This document shows, in pieces, positions 1-7,505 of a DNA stretch of 64,000 nt. The notes beneath the pieces are model-generated. The model ran no database searches. It worked only from the letters and a program-made list of their open reading frames with translations, and had not been told where the DNA came from. Source of the DNA: Bifidobacterium tibiigranuli (GTDB taxonomy: Bacteria; Actinomycetota; Actinomycetes; Actinomycetales; Bifidobacteriaceae); the NCBI RefSeq assembly GCF_009371885.1, contig NZ_QLZA01000001.1, positions 186,001 through 250,000 on the forward strand, written 5' to 3'. Position 1 is the stretch's first letter. Each line of letters opens with the position of its first letter. Position numbers and translations under genes: made by a program.

Positions 1-1
1 G

Positions 2-931
2 GCGGTGCTCGTGAACGGGCTGGTCAAGCGCTATGGCGATATGGTCGCGTTGGACTACCTCGATCTTGACGTGCACGAGGGCGAGATCTTCGGCCTGCTC
101 GGGCCGAATGGGTCGGGCAAATCCACCGCGATCAACTGCATTCTGGCGCTGCTCACCTACGATGCGGGGTCGGTGCGCGTGCTTGGCGATGCGATGACGC
201 CGACCTCGTACGCGCTCAAGCGCCGCATTGGCGTCGTGCCGCAGAATGTGGCGGTGTTCAACGAACTGAGCGTTGAGCAGAACATCGACTACTTTTGCTC
301 GCTGTATGTCAAGGAGAAGCCTCGCCGCAAGGCGCTCGTCGAAGAGGCGCTGGACTTCGTGGGGCTACGCGAATTCCGCCGATTCCGCCCAGGCAAACTC
401 TCCGGAGGGTTGCTGCGGCGGCTAAACATCGCCTGCGGCATCGCGCACCAGCCCGATCTGATCATCTTCGACGAGCCGACCGTCGCCGTCGACCCGCAGA
501 GCCGCAATGCGATTCTCGAAGGCATCCAACGGCTTAACGCCGCTGGCACCACGGTGATCTACACCAGCCACTACATGGAGGAGGTCGAGCAGATATGCGA
601 CCGCATTCTCATCATGGACCACGGCAGGCAGATCGCGCTGGGAACCGCGCAGGAGCTCAAAGACATGATTTCGATCGGCGAGCAAATCAGCGTGGGAACC
701 CTCGATCTTAGCGAACGGGCGCTGGGCGATGTGCGCCAGCTGGCTGCCGTCATCGACGCGCATTACGACGGCAAGGAACTCGTGGTCCGCTGCGGCAGAG
801 GCGAGCACAATCTCATCGATGTGCTGGGACTGCTCGAGCGCGAACATGCCACCATCGGCCATATCGCCTCACGGGCTCCGACACTCAACGACGTCTTTCT
901 CGAAATAACCGGCAAAGGCCTGAGGGATTAG
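2..931 (+). CDS. ABC transporter ATP-binding protein (5' end probably cut by window edge)
   Basis: Nucleotide-binding subunit of an ABC-2 type (NatA/drug-export-like) transporter that powers the two permeases encoded directly downstream. Visible motifs are Walker A GPNGSGKST (about residue 33), Walker B LIIFDEPT, and an H-loop in IYTSHYMEE. The signature loop reads LSGGLLRRL where LSGGQ is usual. A GTG at position 5 could start the protein, but the codons before it read on in frame in the typical N-terminal style (AVLVNGLVKRYGD), so the true start is likely just outside the window. The C-terminal 90 residues after the nucleotide-binding domain resemble the extension common in NatA-type subunits. 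The stop is 8 bp before the first permease, with an AGGAG ribosome site between, so this is one operon. The substrate cannot be read from sequence. Confidence 0.9.
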   Translation, partial: AVLVNGLVKRYGDMVALDYLDLDVHEGEIFGLLGPNGSGKSTAINCILALLTYDAGSVRVLGDAMTPTSYALKRRIGVVPQNVAVFNELSVEQNIDYFCSLYVKEKPRRKALVEEALDFVGLREFRRFRPGKLSGGLLRRLNIACGIAHQPDLIIFDEPTVAVDPQSRNAILEGIQRLNAAGTTVIYTSHYMEEVEQICDRILIMDHGRQIALGTAQELKDMISIGEQISVGTLDLSERALGDVRQLAAVIDAHYDGKELVVRCGRGEHNLIDVLGLLEREHATIGHIASRAPTLNDVFLEITGKGLRD

Positions 932-939
932 GAGGAGCC

Positions 940-2130
940 ATGTGGACGACATTCCTGGTGCAGATCAAAACGCTGGCGCGACAGCGCGGCACCATCTTCT
1001 GGGTGATGGTCTTCCCGATACTGCTGGCCGGGCTTCTCTACGGCATGTTCAGTTCGCTGGACAAGGCCTACGTCACCGAGACTCAGTCAGTCGCCGTGGT
1101 GCAGGATTCGGCATGGAACACGAATGAGCAGGCGGATGCGCTCGTCGACGCTCTGGCCCGCGGCGGGAAGAACACCGCGCTTATCGCCAGACATGATGTG
1201 GAGAGCACCGCGCAGGCGATCGACTTGGTGAACTCCGGCGAGGCTATAGGCTATCTGAGCATCGACAGCGCAGGTGAATTCTCGCTGGCGATTTCGGATA
1301 ATGCGGCCAACACAAGCGATTACGCCCGCGAGCTGACGATCAGCGTGCTGAACAATGCGATAACGCGCGCCAACGAGTCGCGCTCGCTGAGCTCTTCGAT
1401 TGGCGAAAGCCGCCCACAGGCTTTTACCAACCCCAAAGTCATCGCCAGTATCGCGTCGAACGACGCATTCACGCGCGAGACGACGCTGACCCACACCAAG
1501 CCGGACCCTGCAGCGCGGTACTATTACGCTCTGCTGGGCATGGCATGCCTCATGTCGATGTCGCTCGCCATCACATCCATCGCGAGCTCCCAAGCCAATC
1601 TTTCGCCGCTCGGAGCCCGCCGGGCGCTCGCCCCGCTGCCCAAGCACAGGCTTGTGCTCTCAGCGTTCCTCGCAGCATGGCTTATGGCGTTCGCATGCAT
1701 GTCAATCGCTTTCTTCGTCATCAGAGTCCCGTTCGGCGTGCGCGTGGGAGGGCGCGAAACTGCGGCATTCGCAGGCCTTGCCGTCGCCACATTCATGTCG
1801 TCGGCGCTTGGCTCCATGTTCGGCGCCATTCCGCGCATACCGTTAGGACAGAAGCTGAGCATCTGCAGCGCCTTCAGCTCCATAGCCGCCCTGTTCGCCG
1901 GGCTGTACGGGGAGCCGGCCATGAAGCTGGGCGACTTCGTGCAGCGCGAGGCGCCTGTGCTTTCCGGCCTCAACCCGGCGAGGCAGGTCTCCCTGCTGTT
2001 CTACGACATCCTCTACTACGACAGCTACGCGCCCTACCTGCGCACGGTAGGCATGCTTGCCGCTATGGGGCTGTTCTTCCTTGCCATCGCCATCATCCTG
2101 CTCAGGAGGCAACGCTATGAGTACCTTTAA
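940..2130 (+). CDS. ABC-2 type transporter permease, first of two
   Basis: Integral membrane subunit of 396 aa. One membrane segment lies near the N-terminus (IFWVMVFPILLAGLLYGMF, about residues 19-38). A long polar domain of about 150 residues follows, predicted outside the membrane, and then five or six hydrophobic segments from about residue 190 to the end. This is the usual ABC-2/YhgE-like layout. It starts 8 bp after the ATPase stop behind an AGGAG site, and its last 14 bases overlap the next permease, so the three genes look translationally coupled. The two permeases differ in sequence but share topology, which suggests a heterodimeric channel. Function beyond export is unknown. Confidence 0.85.
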   Translation: MWTTFLVQIKTLARQRGTIFWVMVFPILLAGLLYGMFSSLDKAYVTETQSVAVVQDSAWNTNEQADALVDALARGGKNTALIARHDVESTAQAIDLVNSGEAIGYLSIDSAGEFSLAISDNAANTSDYARELTISVLNNAITRANESRSLSSSIGESRPQAFTNPKVIASIASNDAFTRETTLTHTKPDPAARYYYALLGMACLMSMSLAITSIASSQANLSPLGARRALAPLPKHRLVLSAFLAAWLMAFACMSIAFFVIRVPFGVRVGGRETAAFAGLAVATFMSSALGSMFGAIPRIPLGQKLSICSAFSSIAALFAGLYGEPAMKLGDFVQREAPVLSGLNPARQVSLLFYDILYYDSYAPYLRTVGMLAAMGLFFLAIAIILLRRQRYEYL

Positions 2131-3457
2131 CACCGCAATGCGCATCGTCTGGCGGCACAAGTCCTATCTGCTCATCTACTTGGTGGGATTGAGCGTCATG
2201 ATGGTCGCGATGCTGCTCGGGACTGTCGGCGGCGGTGCCAGAACCGCTGACGGGACGCCCTCATATGCTCCGAGACGAGCACAGGTCGCGGTGGTGGATC
2301 GTGACGGCAACCGGGGAGGAGTGGCACAAGGTCTGCGTGAATATCTGTCCGCCAGCGCCGATCTCATCGATGTCGACGATACGACGCAAAGCCTGCAGGA
2401 TGCGGTGACGACCAATCGCGTGGACTATGTGCTCATCATCCCGAATGGGTACGTGCGCAATTTCGCGGACAAGGCCGCGCAGGGCGAGGCTATTGAACCG
2501 CTTGACACCGTGACGAGCTACACCTCGGCCGTGGGAGCAATGGCCAATATGCGGGTGCAGGGCTTCTTCGCCTCATTGCGCACGGCATACCTCGCGCAGA
2601 TTGCCGGCGCAAATGGCGTTGTTGCCGGTGATATTGCCACAGCCAATGCGCCGGCTGCCGTGACCGACATGGCGAAAGCCGTCGCGCAGGTCGTACGCAC
2701 TGCCAAAGGGCCGCAGGCACGCACGCAGGTGAAGGTGGTGCAAGCCGAAGGCGAGGCTTCGCGCTATGCCAAGCGGGTATACGCCTCCGGGCTGAAATTC
2801 GGGGGATACCCGATTGTGGCCTCCATGATTATGGTGATCTCGCTGGTGGTTGGCATATTCGGGCTTCCCGAGACACGCCGACGGGCAAGCGCCTCGCCGC
2901 TAAAGCCCTTGGAAAGCAGCGTGTCGCTGCTTTCCGCCTGCGCTGTCGTCGGAATCGGAACTGCGTTGTACTATCTGGCGCTGTGTTTGGGGCCGGTTGG
3001 CTATCTTGGCGGCGACCTTGCCGCGATTGGCGCTGGTCCTGTGCTCATGGGCGCGGGAACGATGCTGGCCTATATCGTCGTTGCCATTTCGATCGGCTTC
3101 GTGCTCGGGCAGTTCGGCGTTTCCGAGGGGTCGGCGAACGGCTTCGCGAATATAGTCGGCTTGATCATCGTCTTCACCTCGGGTATCTGGTTCGATCCCT
3201 CGATGATGCCTGCCACCTTGATTGCCATAGGCAAGATGCTGCCCGGCTGGTGGTATGCCGATGCCATCGACCGAGCTCTGGGCACCGGCGCGTATCTGGG
3301 CGACGCTGCGAATGTCGCGGGCTGGGCGTCATCGACCGCACTGCTGCTGCTTTTCGCCTTCGCGCTGCTGTGCATCGGGCTGGCTGTCGGCGCGGTACGC
3401 CGCAGAAGGCCAGGCGCGATGGCTGCCGGCGTCACCGTGCTCTCCAGCGTCGTGTGA
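2117..3457 (+). CDS. ABC-2 type transporter permease, second of two
   Basis: Membrane subunit of 446 aa, partner of the preceding permease. There is an N-terminal membrane anchor (about residues 15-35), a soluble domain to about residue 225, then six hydrophobic segments, including FGLPETRRRAS on a cytoplasmic loop. I chose the ATG at 2117 because AGGAGG lies 8 bp upstream. An in-frame codon at 2057 would give a longer form buried in the previous gene with no ribosome site. The 14-bp overlap with the first permease implies coupled translation. The loop between the last segments carries GQFGVSEGSANGFAN, as in ABC2_membrane_3 type exporters. The next gene is convergent. Confidence 0.85.
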   Translation: MSTFNTAMRIVWRHKSYLLIYLVGLSVMMVAMLLGTVGGGARTADGTPSYAPRRAQVAVVDRDGNRGGVAQGLREYLSASADLIDVDDTTQSLQDAVTTNRVDYVLIIPNGYVRNFADKAAQGEAIEPLDTVTSYTSAVGAMANMRVQGFFASLRTAYLAQIAGANGVVAGDIATANAPAAVTDMAKAVAQVVRTAKGPQARTQVKVVQAEGEASRYAKRVYASGLKFGGYPIVASMIMVISLVVGIFGLPETRRRASASPLKPLESSVSLLSACAVVGIGTALYYLALCLGPVGYLGGDLAAIGAGPVLMGAGTMLAYIVVAISIGFVLGQFGVSEGSANGFANIVGLIIVFTSGIWFDPSMMPATLIAIGKMLPGWWYADAIDRALGTGAYLGDAANVAGWASSTALLLLFAFALLCIGLAVGAVRRRRPGAMAAGVTVLSSVV

Positions 3458-3557
3458 TAGGCGTTCGACGTGCGTGGCAGAGAAGAGCACGGGTTGTAGC
3501 GTCTGTTGCGATGCGACGGGATTGCTGCCACGATGCCGCTGCAGAAGCGCAAAAGCG

Positions 3558-4883
3558 TTAGCTCCGAACGAGCCTGCGGATGCCGTTAAGCGGGATGGCG
3601 ATCCAGCTGGGCCGGAACTTCGCTTCGTACTGCAGCTCGTACAAGGCCTTTTCCAATTCGTAGGCGGTGATCATGCGGGCGTCCGCCGCGGATATGGCTC
3701 TGCAGCTGCGATATCCTGCCAGGAACGCGGTTCTTGCCGCGTCCAGCCAATCGGCGTCGAAAGCGCCGGACGATTCGGCGGCGTAGTCGAAGGAACGCAG
3801 CATGCCTGCGATGTCGCGGGCGGGGGAGTCGGGCTTGCTGCGCTCGGCGATGGGCCGCAGCGGCTCTCCTTCGAAGTCGACGACATTCCAAGCCCCGTTG
3901 GAGCCCAGCAACAGTTGGCCCAGATGCAGATCGCCATGGACTCGAATGGCTTTCGCCGGCGAGCTGTCATTGGCATTGCCGTCCGCATCGGTCAGTATGC
4001 GAATCGTCGATTCGATAGCCGAAACGTCCTGCTGGGACAGCGCTCCGTCAATTTCGGCTGCGGCCGACAATGACGTGTTCAGGCGCTGTTTCAGATTCTC
4101 GTTCGACGGGCCTGCACTGCTGCCGAACGCCTCTTCGAGCCGGTTGTGCATGTGCGCAATCAACGCGCCGATCTGCGTCGAAACAGGAGTCGGATCATCG
4201 CCGCGCTTCGCCATAGATTGCAGAGTAACGAAGCCGTCCTGTGCGTCGTTCACGGCATCAGCGATGACAATGGCGCATGCCGAGCCGCCGAGCGCATCAT
4301 GTTCGAGATAGCTGTAGGCGTTCAGGCGTGGAATGCCTTCCCAGTCGCCAAGAGCCGACGGCAGCTGCACCTCGGGATGCTCTCCGCAATGCAGCACGCG
4401 GAACACTTTGGCGATCAGCGGCTGGTCATCGCCAAGCAGCAATACCGAGGTGTTGGATTGCTCGACGCCCATCGGCTTAATCAGGCTCGTGGCGCGGTCA
4501 AGCCGTTCGCGCGTCTGCTGCTCGGTTTCGTCGCGAGCGGGAATGAGCGTGGCGGACTTCGCCCATGCACGCCAGAACTCCGGCTCGGCGGTGCCATCGA
4601 ACAGCGCGAAACCGTTGACAGCGCCAATTGCCTGAATGTCATTCTGGCTGTCATGGTGCATGGTGTCATGTGTTTCGCGATGTTGCGCTCTGGCCAGCAA
4701 CGGAAGCTGCACGATGAGTTCTGATTCGCTGATCTTCAGCAGCGCTATGGTGACATGGGAATCCGCTGAATCGTGGAGCGGCACCTCGCCAACGACTTCG
4801 GCGGGCTGCTTGGGGTCGACGGGCCACCAGCGCTTGCCTTGCGCCCAAGGGAGTATCGCCGCAGACCAATCTTCAATGTTCAC
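3558..4883 (-). CDS. Maltokinase-like phosphotransferase
   Basis: Resembles actinobacterial maltokinase (Mak/Pep2), which phosphorylates maltose with ATP to give maltose 1-phosphate in the trehalose-to-glycan route. The 441 aa match the family length. The N-terminal cap begins with a KRWWP motif (residues 17-21). The kinase core has the Brenner-type catalytic motif VHGDLHLGQ (about residue 316) and the metal-binding stretch VVDFEGEP about 20 residues later. The usual partners treS and glgE are not in this window, although glgC lies 32 kb away, so the substrate is inferred from family only. It stands alone, convergent with the ABC exporter and codirectional with the xanthine genes 210 bp upstream. 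A general aminoglycoside-phosphotransferase-fold enzyme is the alternative. Confidence 0.75.
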   Translation of the reverse strand: MNIEDWSAAILPWAQGKRWWPVDPKQPAEVVGEVPLHDSADSHVTIALLKISESELIVQLPLLARAQHRETHDTMHHDSQNDIQAIGAVNGFALFDGTAEPEFWRAWAKSATLIPARDETEQQTRERLDRATSLIKPMGVEQSNTSVLLLGDDQPLIAKVFRVLHCGEHPEVQLPSALGDWEGIPRLNAYSYLEHDALGGSACAIVIADAVNDAQDGFVTLQSMAKRGDDPTPVSTQIGALIAHMHNRLEEAFGSSAGPSNENLKQRLNTSLSAAAEIDGALSQQDVSAIESTIRILTDADGNANDSSPAKAIRVHGDLHLGQLLLGSNGAWNVVDFEGEPLRPIAERSKPDSPARDIAGMLRSFDYAAESSGAFDADWLDAARTAFLAGYRSCRAISAADARMITAYELEKALYELQYEAKFRPSWIAIPLNGIRRLVRS

Positions 4884-5093
4884 AAGAGCCTTCTTTTCCG
4901 TTGCGCTTCCGTTGTGTCAGCCGGCAGCATTGCCGAGTCTCTTACAAATTAACATATTGAAGAGTTGTCTGAGTGCAGCGCAAGTCGCCGATTCGCATTC
5001 GGGAACGTCATGCTCATGCAGCCGATTGTTGTACTGGAATGGCGACCTTGTGCTCGGGCTTCTCGGGCGTGGTATGTGGAAACACGAACGACA

Positions 5094-6533
5094 TTACCTG
5101 CTACTTGCCGGGCGCATTTCCGTATCTGTTGCGTCTGACTTCGACGCGGTAGAGGCGAGGAAGCGCTCCTCGCCGGGCAGCAGCGCGTTCAGGAGCACTG
5201 CGACGACGAAGGACAGCGCGATGCAGTTGCTGGCAAAGACGGACTGGAAGAGCGCAGGGAACTGCACGAAGATGCCGGAGACCTGAGTGAACCCGATGCC
5301 GACGGTCAGCGACAGCGCGGCGATGGTGATGTTGCGCTGCGTGAACCCGGCTTCGGCGATCATCTGGAAGCCGGAAAGCACGATATTGCCGAACATCATG
5401 ATCGTGCAGCCGCCGAGCACGGCCTGCGGCAGCGAGTTGAATACGCCGGCGATGGCGGGCACGAAGCTGGCGAGGACGAGGATGAGCCCGCCTGAGAGAA
5501 TCACCTTGCGGTTGACGACCTTGGTCATGGCGACCAGCCCGATGTTCTGCGCGAACGACGTCAGCGGCAGGCAGCCGAAGGCGCCGGATATGGTCGAAAT
5601 GAATCCGTCGCCGGCGATGGCCCCGGCCGTCTCGCGCTCGGTGGGAAGCCGGCCGAGACCAACTTTGGACAGCGCCGCCGTGTCGCCGAGCACTTCGACC
5701 GAGGAGACGACATAGAGCAAGGCAAAGGAAATGATCGAGCCGGCGTCGAAGGTCGGCGCGAACGGCATCACATGCGGCAGACTGACAACCTGCAGGTGGG
5801 AGAAATCGGAGAAATCGACCTTGCCCATGACGATGGCGAGCAGATAGCCGACGACCAGGCCAAACAGCACGGAAAGCTGCTTGGCGGTGCCTTTCATAAG
5901 CAGCTGGAAGGCGAGGCACGCGACCAGCGACACCAAGGCCAGCGTGAGGTTCTGCCAGCTGCCGAAATCCTTGGCACCGTTGCCGCCGCCGAATGACGAC
6001 GCGCCGACCGACAGCAGCGAGAAGCCGATCGAGGTCACGACGATCGCGGAGACGACCGGGGGCACGAAGCGACGCCAGAAGCGCGCCGTCAAACCAAGCA
6101 GCAGTTCGAGGAAACCGCCGATGATCACTGCGCCGACGACCGCGCCATAGCCTTTATGCGACACGATTGTCGTGGCTGCGGCTACATAGGTGAAGGAGAT
6201 GCCGGTCACCATCGGCAGCCGGCTGCCGATGCGCCACAGGGGGTAAAGCTGCAGGCAGGTGCCCAGGCCGGCGACGAGCAGGCCGTTTTGGATGATCAGC
6301 GCCGACTGCTGTGCGTTCAGATGGGCGGCGGAAGTCACGAGGAATATGGGTGCCAGATTGGCGACGAACATCGCCATGACATGCTGCAGGCCGAATGGTA
6401 TGCCGCGCCAGAAGGAAACGGGGCCGTCCAACGAGGACAGCGCCTCCATGCTCACGCCTCGGGATTGCTTCGATTGCTTCGGTTGCTTCGGTTGCTGCTG
6501 TGGCGTCCGATCGTCGTGTTGACTCGTGGTCAT
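5094..6533 (-). CDS. NCS2 family xanthine/uracil permease
   Basis: Nucleobase:cation symporter of the NCS2 (PbuX/XanQ-like) family, predicted to import xanthine or a related purine. The 479 aa carry about 12-14 membrane segments. The family motif region reads QNIGLVAMTKVVNRKV, and the SALIIQNGLL and GSRLPMVTGISF stretches near the N-terminus are typical of xanthine permeases. The first 35 residues are polar with a QPKQPKQSKQ repeat not seen in the family core. The ATG at 6533 follows a purine-rich GAGAAGAAG. The gene lies 68 bp downstream of xpt on the same strand, as in the classic xpt-pbuX operon, which supports xanthine as substrate. Confidence 0.88.
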   Translation of the reverse strand: MTTSQHDDRTPQQQPKQPKQSKQSRGVSMEALSSLDGPVSFWRGIPFGLQHVMAMFVANLAPIFLVTSAAHLNAQQSALIIQNGLLVAGLGTCLQLYPLWRIGSRLPMVTGISFTYVAAATTIVSHKGYGAVVGAVIIGGFLELLLGLTARFWRRFVPPVVSAIVVTSIGFSLLSVGASSFGGGNGAKDFGSWQNLTLALVSLVACLAFQLLMKGTAKQLSVLFGLVVGYLLAIVMGKVDFSDFSHLQVVSLPHVMPFAPTFDAGSIISFALLYVVSSVEVLGDTAALSKVGLGRLPTERETAGAIAGDGFISTISGAFGCLPLTSFAQNIGLVAMTKVVNRKVILSGGLILVLASFVPAIAGVFNSLPQAVLGGCTIMMFGNIVLSGFQMIAEAGFTQRNITIAALSLTVGIGFTQVSGIFVQFPALFQSVFASNCIALSFVVAVLLNALLPGEERFLASTASKSDATDTEMRPASSR

Positions 6534-6601
6534 TGCTTCTTCTCTTCCATTGTTCTTCTCGGCTTCGTGGCTGCTGCGGCCTCACCCAACTGCGGATGAA
6601 A

Positions 6602-7180
6602 TCAGGCGAATTCGATGGTGCCGGTCTCCCCGTCCATCGAGCTGACGATAGCCAGCGACTGCACATCGTAGCCTGCTTCGCGCAGCTCCTTGCCGCCGGA
6701 CTGGAAGCCCTTCTCGACGGCGATGCCGATGCCTTCGATGATGACGCCAGCCTTGCCACACAGCTCGATTAGGCCGTTCATGGCCTTGCCGTTGGCCAGA
6801 AAATCATCGATGAGCAGGACATGCTCGCCGGCGCTGAGAAAGCGCTTGGCGACGATGACGGGGAACTCGCGCTGCTTGGTGAAGGAGTAGATCTTGGTGA
6901 CGTACTGCTCGCCGTCGAGATTGATGGACTGCGTCTTCTTGGCGAACACCACCGGCACATTGCCGAAATGCCGTGCCGCGCAGCAGGCGATGCCGATGCC
7001 GGAGGCCTCTATGGTCAGAATCTTGTCGATATGCTTGCCGGCGAACAACTTGGCCCATTCAGCGCCCATATGGTCGAACAGCTCGACGTCGCACTGGTGG
7101 TTCAGGAAGGCGTCGACCTTCAGCACATTGCCGGGCTTCACCGTTCCGTCCTGGCGAATCCTGTCCTCAAGTTCCTTCAT
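6602..7180 (-). CDS. xpt: Xanthine phosphoribosyltransferase
   Basis: Converts xanthine and PRPP to XMP in purine salvage, in the cytoplasm. The protein is 192 aa, the usual Xpt length. It begins [12 protein letters not shown], aligning with the family start, and contains [11 protein letters not shown] and the PRPP-binding loop [17 protein letters not shown] chose the second of two close ATGs (7180) because GAGAGG sits 6 bp upstream of it; the first ATG (7186) directly abuts that site. Codirectional with the NCS2 permease, forming a salvage operon. I looked for a purine riboswitch upstream and did not recognise one. Confidence 0.92.
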   Translation of the reverse strand: MKELEDRIRQDGTVKPGNVLKVDAFLNHQCDVELFDHMGAEWAKLFAGKHIDKILTIEASGIGIACCAARHFGNVPVVFAKKTQSINLDGEQYVTKIYSFTKQREFPVIVAKRFLSAGEHVLLIDDFLANGKAMNGLIELCGKAGVIIEGIGIAVEKGFQSGGKELREAGYDVQSLAIVSSMDGETGTIEFA

Positions 7181-7505
7181 GGTCATCCTCTCGCATGGTG
7201 ATTGAATGCTGCGTAATGAATCTGCAATGACGACGCGACCGGCGCGTATGGATGTAGAGCTTAGCGCGAACGGGGGCCAGCGCACTATCGATGCCGGCCA
7301 AGCTGCGTCGCCTGACGAGCTGATGTGGTAAACATGGTGTGCGTTGCCCTAGAGTTGCCCTGACAGCGGCGGATGGCGGCGGACGGCAGCAGGATGCGGC
7401 AGAACGTGGTGAACGCCAGCAGAACAGCAGGGCAACAGCCGAAACGGCAACGGTAACGGTAACGACAACGGACACATAGGCAAAATCATGGGAAGGGAGC
7501 GAAGG
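7181..7505. promoter_or_regulatory. Divergent intergenic region xpt / uvrD
   Basis: This 325-bp gap separates the divergent xpt and helicase genes and must hold both promoters. I see no convincing -35/-10 pair and no recognised riboswitch. The part nearest the helicase (about 7390-7480) is a run of short CGGCAAC/GGTAACGG-type repeats with very few T residues on the plus strand. Confidence 0.4.

Noticed and set aside
7181..7505. Purine riboswitch upstream of xpt
   Set aside because: I did not find the conserved loop and junction sequences of the purine aptamer in the minus-strand leader.
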